From contig NC_009937.1 of assembly GCF_000010525.1 (NCBI RefSeq), forward strand, positions 2,485,501 through 2,549,500: a stretch of DNA of 64,000 nt, in the 5' to 3' direction. Position 1 is the stretch's first letter; each line of letters opens with the position of its first letter. A model generated the notes under the pieces. The model saw only the letters and a list, made by a program, of their open reading frames with translations, searched no databases and was not told the origin of the DNA. The position numbers were made by a program, and so were the translations under genes. The DNA comes from Azorhizobium caulinodans ORS 571 (GTDB lineage Bacteria > Pseudomonadota > Alphaproteobacteria > Rhizobiales > Xanthobacteraceae). Shown piece after piece: positions 46,059 through 54,971 of this stretch.

Positions 46059-46685
46059 ATGATGCGCGACAGTGGGGCTGAGGGGACGCAGCGTTTCGGC
46101 GTCGGTCGCGGGCGGGCCGTGCTGGGGGTGTTTCTCACCCTCGCGCTCGCCGGCTGTGCCTCCGCGCCCATCCCGACCTATGACCTCTCCGCTCCCACGG
46201 GCTTTGCGGCGCGCGGCGGCGGAAATGGTCAGCTGGTGGTGGTGACGCCCACGGCGCTCGCTGTGCTCGATTCCGAGAAGATCGTGGTCGAGCCGACACC
46301 GGGGCAGGTGACCTATCTGCCTGAAGCGCAGTGGAGCGACCGCCTCACCTCGCTGCTTCAGGCCCGCACCATCCAGGCCTTCGAGAACAGCAGCCGCCAG
46401 CGGCGCGTCGCGCGCCCCGGCGACGGTGTGACGGGCGATTATCAGCTGAACATGGACGTGCGCAGTTTCGGCATCAAGGTTCTGCCGGAGGGCACGTTCG
46501 CGGTGGTGGAGATTTCCGCCAAGCTCATCGCCACCCAGACCGGGCGCATCGTCTCGGCCCGCATTTTCAGCGCCCGCGTGCCTGTTGCGAGCGTGAGCGG
46601 CACCTCCGCCACCACGGCTCTCGATCAGGCCAGCAATCAGGTGCTCATGGAACTCGTGCGCTGGGCCAACGGCGCGCAGGGCTGA
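46059..46685 (+). CDS. ABC-type transport auxiliary lipoprotein (PqiC-like)
   Basis: This 208-residue lipoprotein has a lipobox LAGC near residue 33 and an ABC_trans_aux fold, with YLPEAQWSDRLTSLLQARTIQAFE as the family landmark. It closes the mla-type operon six bases after mlaD and should sit in the outer membrane as docking partner of the MCE protein, as PqiC does in the Pqi system. The combination is typical of alphaproteobacterial Mla loci. Confidence 0.85.
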   Translation: MMRDSGAEGTQRFGVGRGRAVLGVFLTLALAGCASAPIPTYDLSAPTGFAARGGGNGQLVVVTPTALAVLDSEKIVVEPTPGQVTYLPEAQWSDRLTSLLQARTIQAFENSSRQRRVARPGDGVTGDYQLNMDVRSFGIKVLPEGTFAVVEISAKLIATQTGRIVSARIFSARVPVASVSGTSATTALDQASNQVLMELVRWANGAQG

Positions 46686-46710
46686 GGTCAGGTCCTGAGC
46701 CTCTTCAAAA

Positions 46711-46750
46711 CAAAGGGCCCGGTGCAGCACGCGCCGGGCCCTTTGCTTTT
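46711..46750 (+). terminator. Terminator of the mla operon
   Basis: CAAAGGGCCCGG pairs perfectly with 46734-46745 around an 11-base loop and is followed by CTTTTGGGG. Confidence 0.8.
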
Positions 46751-46798
46751 GGGGCATGAGCATGAGTGGGCTGTTGGCCGGGCTTGTGTCCGATTGGC

Positions 46799-47026
46799 CT
46801 ACCGGGCCAGCCGGATTTCGCTATGGCGCCAGTCCTTCAGGTCTCCGGCGGCGGCCAATCTCCCCGCGTCCGCGAGAGCCTCGATCCGGGTGGCGATGGC
46901 CGCTTCGGCACCGCGCTCACCAAGCTCCCCGGTCTTTTCCATCACCTTGACGATGACCATGGCCACCTTCTGCCAGCGGTCATGGCAGCTTGCGAGAATG
47001 AGATCGTCCATCTCCATGCCGATCAA
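46799..47026 (-). CDS. Small DUF3658-like protein
   Basis: This 75-residue protein resembles the DUF3658 C-terminal domain: SCHDRWQKVAMVIVKVME followed by ATRIEALADAGRLAAAGDL and a terminal WRHSEIRL. Function is unknown. TTG 47026 has a GGGAGGA box at ideal spacing, while the ATG at 47017 would be too far from it, so I chose TTG. It lies downstream of the giant gene on the same strand, separated by a terminator. Confidence 0.65.
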   Translation of the reverse strand: MIGMEMDDLILASCHDRWQKVAMVIVKVMEKTGELGERGAEAAIATRIEALADAGRLAAAGDLKDWRHSEIRLAR

Positions 47027-47131
47027 AGCGTCCTCCCAAGCCCCGTGGTCCGTCCGTGGTGTCTAGCAGTCCCCCAGAGCTGGCACGGACGGGCAGGTCT
47101 GAGCCCCTATCTGATGCCGCCAAATGCAAAT

Positions 47132-47163
47132 GGGCGCCCGTATGATCCCTCATACGGGCGCCC
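47132..47163 (-). terminator. Terminator of the giant repeat-protein gene
   Basis: GGGCGCCCGTATG and CATACGGGCGCCC form a perfect 13-bp stem around a six-base loop. On the reverse strand it is followed by ATTTGCATTTGG, and lies 40 bases after the stop of the giant gene. Confidence 0.7.
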
Positions 47164-47202
47164 GTCAGCTTTCATCTTGAATGCTTCAACTCTCGCGGGA
47201 CC

Positions 47203-50200
47203 TCAGTCGAAGCGGCCGGCCGCGTGGGCGAGCATGGTGTAGACCTTGCCCGTATCGGAGGTCAGGTAGGTCTTGGTCAGCACGTTGCCGCGGTCGTCGG
47301 CCGCCACCTGCTCCAGCAGGCGGTCGAACTCGGCGATGTAGCGGTCCACGGTCTCGTGGAACTCCGCGTCGGTGCGGTACTTGCGGCGCAGTTCCTCGAA
47401 GGCCTGCTGGCCCTGCATGGTGTAGAGCCGGCGGGTGAAGACGTTGCGCTCGCCGCGCTTGTAACGCTCCCACAGCTCCACCGCCGCGTCGTGATCGATC
47501 ATCCGGGCGATGTCCACCGAGAGCGAGTCGAGGGACTCGATCATGTGGTGGTGCGGGCGTGCGGCGCGGGTGGGCTGGCGCTGCGGAGCCGTCTTGGCGC
47601 CGTCCTCCGGTTCATTGGAGGCGCGGGCTAGCAGGTCCGACAGCCAGCCGCCACGACCTTCCTCACGCGGCGCCTGACGCGGTGCGCGGGCCTCGGGGAC
47701 GCGCGGAGCAGGACGGGCCTCGGTCACGGCCGTGCGCTCATCCTCGCGCCGTGGGGCGGGGCGACGCTGCGTCTCGGCCACGGGGGCCTCGATCCGCGGG
47801 CGCACCACCTGCGGGATCTCGCGCTGGGGCGGACCGGCCGGAGCCTGAGCCTGGGCGGCCGGAGCCGGCATCACCGGACCGGGATGGACGGGACCCTGCG
47901 GCACAGGCGCAGCCGGGCCATAGGCCTCGCGGGCGGGCACCTCACGGGGCGCCGGCGCGGCCGGCACGCGGGTGGTCTCCACCGGACGGGCCGGCGGCTG
48001 GAGCGCGGGCGCCGTGGCGCGCGGCAGCGGACGGGCGGGTGCCGCGGCCACATCGAGCGCCTGACCCTGACGGGCGACGATCTCGTTCAGTTCCGCGAGC
48101 GCCTTGATCTGCTCGGCCACGGCGCGGCGCATGGTGGCGGCGCTCGCCTCGGTCTCGCCCGGCAGTTCGAGGATGCCGCGCTTCATCTCCTCGCGCGCCA
48201 GCTCGATGGACTGCTGCACCTCGCTCGCGGCGCTCTTCAGCTCGCGGGCGACATCGAGGAAGCGGCGGCCCCCTTCCTCGAAGACGTGGTTCACGTCCTT
48301 GAGGGCGGCGTCGTAATTGGTCTTGAGCGCTTCCGTGAGGCGGGCGCGTTCGGCCTCGGCAGCGGCGCTCAGGGCCTGATGCTGGTTGTCCAGCGCGCGG
48401 GCGGAGGCTTCCGTGGTGTCGGCCACCACATTGGCGATCTGGCGGGCGCGGTCCTGCGCGTTGCCCAGCGTCTTGGACACGGTGCTCTGGAAGGCCTGCA
48501 GGCCCTGCTCCAACTGCGCCACGCGCTCCGCAATGGTCGCCGTCAGGTCCTCGATGGCAGCCTTCCGGTTGGAGAGGACCGCATCCACCTGCTCGTGGGT
48601 TTCGCCGAGCGTCTCGGAAGCCTTGAGGACCAGACGGCCCTGGCTCTCGAACCGCTGGGTGAGGGAGGCGATGTCGTTGAGTGTGCTCGCCGCCACCGCC
48701 TTGAGGCTCTGGACCTGTCCGTCGAGCCGGGCAACCGTCGCCTCGGCGGAGGAGCCGATCGTCTCGGCGCTCACGCGCAGGGCCTCGGCCTTGTCGGCGA
48801 AGCCGCCCTCGAAGGTGCCGATGTTCTCGAACACCTGACCCATCGCGGACTGGAACGAGGCGTTGGCGCCGCTGAGGCGGTCGAGGATGCCCTCGATGTC
48901 GCCGCGCAGGCGGTCGTTGGCCGCGCGGATCTCGTACACCGCCTGACGGCTGGTGCCCTCCAGGCTGCCGAGGAAGGCGCCGCTCTTGGTGTCGAAGAGA
49001 CCGGCGATCTCCGCCAGACGGGCGTTCAGCTTCTCCGTCATGTCGTCGGCCTGGCCCGTCATGGTGCTGGCGACGTTCTGGATGAGGCGCTCGACGCGCT
49101 CCTCCACGTCGCTGGCGCCGATGCGCAGGGTGGTGATCGCCCGGTCGGTGCGGTCCGTCAGCGTGCGGGTGATCTGCTCGGCGAGCGCGGAGAGGCGGCC
49201 GTCGAGGTCGCCCGTGCCGTTCTGGAGGACGGCGACCGCCGCCTCGGCGCGGGTGGAGAGGGCGCGCGTCACATTGTCGGCGGCGGCGTTGATGCGGTCC
49301 TCCACCTCGCCGGCGCCGGAGCGCAGGGCGATGGTGACGAGTTCCGCCTGCGTGCCGATGGACCGGCCGATCGTGTCGGCGAGCGAGCCGATGCTCTGCT
49401 CGATCTCGCTGGAGCTGGTCTTGAGCGTCTCGGCAGCCTGCGCCGCCTTGGTGCCGATGGTGCGGCCGACGCTGTCGGCGAGCGAGCCGATGCTCTGTTC
49501 GATTTCGCTGGAGCTGGTCTTGAGCGTCTCGGCAGCCTGCGCCGCCTTGGTGCCGATGGTGCGGCCCACCTGATCGGCGAGGGTCGTGAGGCTGCGCTCC
49601 ATCTCGCTCGCGTTGGTGGTGAGCGTGCCGGTAACCTGCTCGGCCTGGGAGGTGAGGGCGCGGCCCACATTCTCCGACAGGTTGGTGAGGCTGAATTCCA
49701 CCTGGCCCGCGCTGGTGCGCAGGGTGGCGGCAACGCCCTCGGCCTGGGCGTTGAGGGTGCGGCCCACATTGTCGGCAAGGCCGTTCAGGCTCTGCTCGAT
49801 CTCGTCGGCACCGGTGCGGAGCTGCCCGGTGACGGCCTCGATGCGGGTCGCCAGCGTATCGGCGACCGACAGACCCCGTTCCTCGATTAGGCCGGAGATG
49901 TTCTCGAAGCGGCCGGTGACCAGATCCTCGATCCGCTGCACGCGGCCGTCGAGGGTCGCCGCGATGTCGTTGGCGCGGGCGCCGATCGCTTCGCTGACAC
50001 TTTCGGCGCGGGAGGCGATGAGTTCGCCGATCGCCTTGCTCCGGCTGGCGAAATAGGTGTCCAGCGTGCTCATGGAGTGGTCGAGCGCCTGCGACACGGA
50101 CTGCGAACCGTCCGTGATGGCGCGGGCGAGGTCCACGGTGCGGTTGGCGAGCGTCTCGGTGATGCTCTGCGTGCGCTGCTCGAGCGTCTGCTCGATGCGG

Positions 50201-53200
50201 CCGAGGCGCTGGTCGAGGGTGATGGTGACGGCTTCGCTGGTCTGCTCGAAGGCCTCGCTGGCGAGGCGCGTGCCTTCGCTCACCGCGCGGGTGAAGTCGG
50301 CGGCACGGGTCTCCAGCGTCTCGGTCAGGTTGCGGGCGCGCTCGTCCAGCGTGCGCTCGATCTCGCCGAGGCGCTGGTCGATGCTGGCGGAGACGGCTTC
50401 GCCGGTCTGCTCGAAGGTGTGGGTGGCGTTCTGCGTGCTCTCGGTGACCACGCGGGCGAATTCGCTGGCGCGGGACTCGAGGGCACCCGTGAGGCTCTTG
50501 GCGCGCTCGTCGAGCACCTGCTCGATCTGCGTGAGCCGGTCGCCGATGGCGGCGGCCACCGCGTTGCTGGTCTGCTCGAAGGCGCTGTTGGCCTCGCGGC
50601 TGCTCTCGGCCACGGCGCGGGCGAAGGCCTCGCCCCGGGTCTCGATCATCTGCGTCAGGCTGTGGGTGCGCTCGTCGAGCACCTGCTCGATCTGGCCGAG
50701 CTTCTCGCCGATGGCGGCGGCGACCGCATTGCTGGTCTGCTCGAAGGCGCTGTTGGCCTCGCGGCTGCTGTCGGCGACTGCGCGGGCGAAGGCTTCGCCG
50801 CGGGTTTCGATCATCTGCGTGAGGCTCACGGTGCGCTCGTCCAGAACCTGCTCGATCTGGCCGAGGCGCTCGCCGATGGCGTTCGCCACCGCTTGGCTGG
50901 TTTGCTCGAAGGCGGCGTTGGCGTCGCGGGTGCTGTTCTCCACCGCCTCGGCGAAGGCACTGGCGCGGCCGTCGAGCGTGCTGGTCAGGCTGTCCGTGCG
51001 TTCGCTGAGCACCTGCTCCACATGGGCGAGGCGCTCCTGGATGACGGTGGTGACGAGCTCGCCGGTCTCCTCGAAGGCGGTCGCAGCCTCGCGGGTGCTC
51101 TCCGTCATCGCCTTGGTGAAGTCCTGCGCACGGGTCTCGAGGCCCTGCGTGCGCTCGTCGAACAGCTGCTCGATCTGACCGAGGCGTTCGTCGATGAGCG
51201 CGGCGACTGACGTGCTGTTCTGCTCGAACACCTCCGAGACGCTGCCGGTGGCCTCGCTCACGGAGCGGTTGAAGTCCTGGGCGCGGGCATGCAGCGCTTC
51301 GGTGAGCGTGCGGGCGCGGGTGTCGATGACCTGCTCCAGATGGGCGAGGCGCTGCTCCACCGCATTCGCGACGGTGCCGCTGGTCTGCTCGAAAAGGGTG
51401 GTCGCGCTGGAGGTGGCCTCGCTGACCACGCGGTCGAAGTCCATGGCGCGTTCCTGCAGGGCCTCGGTGAGGCTGCGGGCGCGCTCGTCCAGCGTCTCCT
51501 CGATGCGCACGAGGCGCTGGTCGATGGCGTTGACGATGGTTTCCGCGGTCTGGTCGAAGGCATCCTGCGAGACGCGGGTGCCCTCCGCCACCGCCTGCAC
51601 GAAGGCATCGGCGCGGCCGTCGATGGACTGAGCCACGGCTTCGGTGCCGGCGGTGAGGGCGAGTTCGATGCGGCTGAGACGCTCGTCCAGCGTGCTCGAA
51701 AGGGCGTCGGAGGTCTGCTCCAGAGCCTCGGTGGCGGCGCGGGTACCCTCGCTCATGGCCTGGGCGAACTCGGCGGCCCGCTGCTCGATGGCCGCAGTCA
51801 GCTCGCCGCTGCGGGCGGCCAGGGTTTCCTCGACCTGCGACAAGCGCTCGTCCAGCGCGACGGACAGGGCGCCTGAGGTGTGTTCCAGCGCTTCGGTCGC
51901 GGCACGGGTGCCTTCCGACATGGCGGCCGTGAAGTCCGTGGCACGCTGCTCGATGGCGGCCGTGAGTTCGCTGCCGCGCGTGGAGAGCAGGTCCTCGATG
52001 CCGGCCAGACGCTCGTCGAGCGTGCTCGACAGGGCACCGGAGGTCTGCTCCAGCGCCTCGGTGGCGGCGCGGGTGCCATCCGACATGGCGGCTGTGAAGT
52101 CGGCGGCCTGCCGCTCGATGGTGGCGGTCAGTTCGCCGCCACGGACGGACAGGGTTTCCTCGATCTTGGCGAGGCGCTCGTCCAGCGTGCTCGACAGGGC
52201 GCCCGAGGTCTGTTCCAGAGCCTCGGTCGCGACGCGGGTGCCCTCGCTCATCACCTCGGCGAACTCCGTCGCGCGCTGCTCGATGAGGGCGGCCAGATCG
52301 CCGCTGCGACCGGAGAGGGTCTCCTCCACCTTCGCGATGCGCGTGTCGAAGACGGTGGCAACGGTCTCGCCGGTGGCGCCGAGGCGACTGTCGAGGTCGG
52401 AGAGCTTGGTGCCAAGCGTCTCGGACACGGCTTCGATGCGGTCGGCGAGCTGCGCCACCAGTTCGGGTGCGTCCTCGCGGATGGAGGCGTCAAAGGCGGT
52501 GATGCTGTCGTGGATGGCCTTGGCCACCAGCGCGCTGTCCTGGCCCACACGGTCGGCGAGGGCGAAGCCGCGCACCGAGATGGCCTCGTCGAGCGCCGAG
52601 AGGCGCGACGTGAGCATCTGCTCAAGCGCTTCGCTGTTCGTGCCGAGCGTGGCGACCATCTGGTCCGCATTGAGGCGGAAGGCGTTGTTGAAGGCCTCGC
52701 CCTGGCTGCCCATCACGTTGTTCACGTCGCTGGCGATGCCGTCGAAGCGCTCGCTCATCTCGTTGGCGGTCTGGGTGAGGGACGCGGCGATCTCGTCGCC
52801 CTTCACGGCAAGGGCGTCGGTCACGGCGGCGCTGGTGCGCTCCAGCGCCTCAGCCACGCGCTCGGCGGTGTCGCTGAGCTGCTGCTGGAGGACTTCGCCG
52901 CGCACGGTCACATCCTCATGGATGCGGCTGCCGGTGATCTCGATGCGGTCGGCGATGTCGCCGCCGCGCTGGGCGATGGTTTCGGCCACGCGCTCGCCGG
53001 TGTCCTGAACCTTGCGGATCAGCTCGCCGCCGCGGTTGGACAGTTCGTAAACGACGCTCTCGGCGGTCGAGCGGAAGGTGCTGTTGACCTCGGCCGCGCG
53101 CACGGTCAGCTCGTCATGGACGAGGGCGCTGCTCTCGACGAGCGCCTGGATCAGGGTCTCGCGGGCGGTGTCGGCATTGACGCGGACATCCTCGCTCCAG

Positions 53201-54429
53201 CGGCCCACCAGTTCGGTGACCTCGGCCGTCGAGGCGGCGAGGTTCTGGGCCAGATCGTCGGTGCGGGACTTGAGGGCGGCGCTCACGGCGTCACTGGACC
53301 GGGTCAGGTCGCCGCGGATCTCGGCGCCCGTGGTCTCCAGCCGGTCGATGAGTTCGGAGCCCTTGGCGCTGATGGCGCCGATGACGGTCTCGCCAATGCG
53401 CGACAGTTCGCCGGTGATGGCCGCGCTGCGTTCCTCGAACAGGCTGGTGATGCGGTCGGCCGCGCCAGACACCGAGGCATTCACGCGCTCGGCAATGTCC
53501 TTCACATCGTGGGCGAGCAGCTTGTCGGCATCCACGATGCCTTCGCGCAGGCGCTCGGAATGGATGAGGATGTTCTGGCGCTCCGCCTGCAACTCGTCGA
53601 TGAGGTTGCGGATGCGCAGCTCGTTTTCCTCATAGGCGCGCTCGAGCAGCGACACTTCGCTGCGCACGACGGTTTCAAGCTCGGCGGCGCGGGCGATCGT
53701 GCGGTCCACGCCCTCGCCCATGGCCGCCACCTCGCGGCGCACCGCCTGGCCGACGCTGACCACGGCCTCGGTGCCGATGGCCTCCGGCTGCGCGAGGCGC
53801 AGGGCGACCTCGGTCATGGCGCGGGCGATGAGCTGGAGATCGCGGGTCCGCCGCACAACGCTGGCGGTGCCGAAGAAGCCGACGGGGGGCAGGATGATGC
53901 CAGCGATGATGGCGAGCAGAAGCGGGGACTCGATCACGCCCTGCAGCGAGGAAATGTCGGAAATGGCGGCGCGCTGCGTGGCGAGGGCCAGCGCGACGCC
54001 GATGCCCATCCACACCACCGAGCCGATCAGCGCCCACCAGTAAGGTGCCGGCGAGGAGCGGCGCTGGAGGGCCGCGAGCAACTGGCCGATGGTCTGGCGG
54101 TCGTCATTGGCGGCCCGGCGTTCGGCCACGTCGAGGCGGCGGCGGCCGTTGCCCGCATCCCGCGGCGGCTGGGCCGCAGCCTGCGGGGGCGTGCTCTGCT
54201 GGGCGGCTGGCTGTGGCGACTTCGTCGGGGCCGGGCGGTCATCCGCGCCGGGGGGCTGCGGGGCAGCAGGTTCCGCGGCGTCGAGCTGGAGCGTCAGCGC
54301 TTCCTGGATCGCCGAGAGTGCGGCCTCGGTGGGATCCTGAATCTTCTTCGGGCTCTTCATATCGCCGTCGCCTTTGCCGCCGGTTGGACGCGCCATTGGC
54401 CCGTCGTCTCCGGAAGTGATGCTGCCCAT
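47203..54429 (-). CDS. Giant GPR/RgsE-like polar-growth scaffold protein
   Basis: At 2408 residues this is the largest gene here. Order: a Pro/Gln-rich cytoplasmic N-terminus (1-125), two membrane helices (about 130-151 and 170-190), a very long helical region (about 195-2070), a Pro/Ala-rich linker (about 2070-2290) and a conserved globular end (about 2294-2408, MIESLDSLSVDIARMIDHDAA). The helical region is built of 11-residue multiples: thirteen 55-residue repeats (about 739-1449, consensus EQTSxAVxxxLDERLxxIEx) and then about seven 33-residue repeats. This plan matches GPR of Agrobacterium and RgsE of Sinorhizobium, ring-forming proteins of about 2100 residues at the growing pole. The identification rests on architecture. 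Starts at 54396 or 54360 are also possible. Confidence 0.88.
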   Translation of the reverse strand: MGSITSGDDGPMARPTGGKGDGDMKSPKKIQDPTEAALSAIQEALTLQLDAAEPAAPQPPGADDRPAPTKSPQPAAQQSTPPQAAAQPPRDAGNGRRRLDVAERRAANDDRQTIGQLLAALQRRSSPAPYWWALIGSVVWMGIGVALALATQRAAISDISSLQGVIESPLLLAIIAGIILPPVGFFGTASVVRRTRDLQLIARAMTEVALRLAQPEAIGTEAVVSVGQAVRREVAAMGEGVDRTIARAAELETVVRSEVSLLERAYEENELRIRNLIDELQAERQNILIHSERLREGIVDADKLLAHDVKDIAERVNASVSGAADRITSLFEERSAAITGELSRIGETVIGAISAKGSELIDRLETTGAEIRGDLTRSSDAVSAALKSRTDDLAQNLAASTAEVTELVGRWSEDVRVNADTARETLIQALVESSALVHDELTVRAAEVNSTFRSTAESVVYELSNRGGELIRKVQDTGERVAETIAQRGGDIADRIEITGSRIHEDVTVRGEVLQQQLSDTAERVAEALERTSAAVTDALAVKGDEIAASLTQTANEMSERFDGIASDVNNVMGSQGEAFNNAFRLNADQMVATLGTNSEALEQMLTSRLSALDEAISVRGFALADRVGQDSALVAKAIHDSITAFDASIREDAPELVAQLADRIEAVSETLGTKLSDLDSRLGATGETVATVFDTRIAKVEETLSGRSGDLAALIEQRATEFAEVMSEGTRVATEALEQTSGALSSTLDERLAKIEETLSVRGGELTATIERQAADFTAAMSDGTRAATEALEQTSGALSSTLDERLAGIEDLLSTRGSELTAAIEQRATDFTAAMSEGTRAATEALEHTSGALSVALDERLSQVEETLAARSGELTAAIEQRAAEFAQAMSEGTRAATEALEQTSDALSSTLDERLSRIELALTAGTEAVAQSIDGRADAFVQAVAEGTRVSQDAFDQTAETIVNAIDQRLVRIEETLDERARSLTEALQERAMDFDRVVSEATSSATTLFEQTSGTVANAVEQRLAHLEQVIDTRARTLTEALHARAQDFNRSVSEATGSVSEVFEQNSTSVAALIDERLGQIEQLFDERTQGLETRAQDFTKAMTESTREAATAFEETGELVTTVIQERLAHVEQVLSERTDSLTSTLDGRASAFAEAVENSTRDANAAFEQTSQAVANAIGERLGQIEQVLDERTVSLTQMIETRGEAFARAVADSSREANSAFEQTSNAVAAAIGEKLGQIEQVLDERTHSLTQMIETRGEAFARAVAESSREANSAFEQTSNAVAAAIGDRLTQIEQVLDERAKSLTGALESRASEFARVVTESTQNATHTFEQTGEAVSASIDQRLGEIERTLDERARNLTETLETRAADFTRAVSEGTRLASEAFEQTSEAVTITLDQRLGRIEQTLEQRTQSITETLANRTVDLARAITDGSQSVSQALDHSMSTLDTYFASRSKAIGELIASRAESVSEAIGARANDIAATLDGRVQRIEDLVTGRFENISGLIEERGLSVADTLATRIEAVTGQLRTGADEIEQSLNGLADNVGRTLNAQAEGVAATLRTSAGQVEFSLTNLSENVGRALTSQAEQVTGTLTTNASEMERSLTTLADQVGRTIGTKAAQAAETLKTSSSEIEQSIGSLADSVGRTIGTKAAQAAETLKTSSSEIEQSIGSLADTIGRSIGTQAELVTIALRSGAGEVEDRINAAADNVTRALSTRAEAAVAVLQNGTGDLDGRLSALAEQITRTLTDRTDRAITTLRIGASDVEERVERLIQNVASTMTGQADDMTEKLNARLAEIAGLFDTKSGAFLGSLEGTSRQAVYEIRAANDRLRGDIEGILDRLSGANASFQSAMGQVFENIGTFEGGFADKAEALRVSAETIGSSAEATVARLDGQVQSLKAVAASTLNDIASLTQRFESQGRLVLKASETLGETHEQVDAVLSNRKAAIEDLTATIAERVAQLEQGLQAFQSTVSKTLGNAQDRARQIANVVADTTEASARALDNQHQALSAAAEAERARLTEALKTNYDAALKDVNHVFEEGGRRFLDVARELKSAASEVQQSIELAREEMKRGILELPGETEASAATMRRAVAEQIKALAELNEIVARQGQALDVAAAPARPLPRATAPALQPPARPVETTRVPAAPAPREVPAREAYGPAAPVPQGPVHPGPVMPAPAAQAQAPAGPPQREIPQVVRPRIEAPVAETQRRPAPRREDERTAVTEARPAPRVPEARAPRQAPREEGRGGWLSDLLARASNEPEDGAKTAPQRQPTRAARPHHHMIESLDSLSVDIARMIDHDAAVELWERYKRGERNVFTRRLYTMQGQQAFEELRRKYRTDAEFHETVDRYIAEFDRLLEQVAADDRGNVLTKTYLTSDTGKVYTMLAHAAGRFD
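49100..49800 (-). repeat. 33-residue (99-bp) coding repeats in the giant gene
   Basis: About seven tandem units of consensus xSLxxLADxVGRTIGTxAxxxxxTLxxxxxEIE lie here. Two neighbouring units starting near 49379 and 49478 are almost identical at DNA level with an exact 99-base offset. Confidence 0.85.
50082..52215 (-). repeat. Thirteen 55-residue (165-bp) coding repeats in the giant gene
   Basis: Units begin EQTS/DQT and end near SREANSAF or TRAATEAL. Twelve are 55 residues (5 x 11) and one, near 51150, is 51. Copies near 50576 and 50741 are nearly identical over the full 165-base period. Confidence 0.9.
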
Positions 54430-54470
54430 CGTCTAAGGCATTCAGCGCAAGGCCGGGCACATAGCCGAGG

Positions 54471-54492
54471 GTTTACCTTAACTGATCTTAAC
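54471..54492 (-). promoter_or_regulatory. GTTAA array upstream of the giant gene (possible CtrA-like site)
   Basis: Read toward the giant gene, GTTAAGATCAGTTAAGGTAA shows GTTAA repeated at a ten-base step. The TTAA half-sites at 54478-54481 and 54488-54491 are six bases apart; the CtrA consensus has seven. It lies about 50 bases before the start codon. The assignment is tentative. Confidence 0.35.
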
Positions 54493-54650
54493 GTGTAGGG
54501 GCCTTGGAATGAAACCGGCCGCGCCATAGAGATGAAGATATCGTTAATGGCCGTACCGCAGTGCGCTGGAAACGGTTGGCCGATCCGTTTATACGCCTTT
54601 CAAAGAACCCGTTTTCCGGCCGCATGTCCGGACCAGAAAAGAGCCTGATA

Positions 54651-54971
54651 ATGCCCGCGATTACTTTCGTCAGCTTTGAGGGGGCCTCCCGCACGGTGCA
54701 GGCGCCGGTGGGGGCGACCGCCATGGAAGTGGCGGTGCGCAACGGCGTGCCGGGCATCGATGCGGACTGCGGCGGGGCCTGCGCCTGTGCCACGTGCCAC
54801 GTCTATGTGGACGAAGCGTGGCGTGCCGCCGTGGGCGAGCCCGAGGGCATGGAAGAGGACATGCTGGACTTCGCCACCGACGTGCGCCCCAGCTCACGCC
54901 TGTCCTGCCAGATCAAGATCACCGAGGCGCTCGACGGTCTCGTGCTCCACACGCCGGAACGTCAGGGATGA
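54651..54971 (+). CDS. [2Fe-2S] ferredoxin (adrenodoxin/putidaredoxin type)
   Basis: This 106-residue ferredoxin has the cluster ligands in [16 protein letters not shown] (C-x5-C-x2-C pattern) and a fourth Cys in LSCQIKI near residue 88. The acidic EEDMLDFA helix is typical of electron donors to P450s or Fe-S assembly systems. It is not next to isc/suf or P450 genes. Its stop overlaps the glycosyltransferase start (ATGA). An upstream ATG at 54624 is possible. Confidence 0.9.
   Translation: MPAITFVSFEGASRTVQAPVGATAMEVAVRNGVPGIDADCGGACACATCHVYVDEAWRAAVGEPEGMEEDMLDFATDVRPSSRLSCQIKITEALDGLVLHTPERQG

Noticed and set aside
51880-54498. An 872-codon open frame on the + strand across the giant gene, and a 668-codon frame at 47884-49890
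   Set aside because: These are antisense shadows caused by GC-rich, repetitive codons of the reverse gene. Their translations are low-complexity (Gly/His/Arg/Ala) with no domain or ribosome site.
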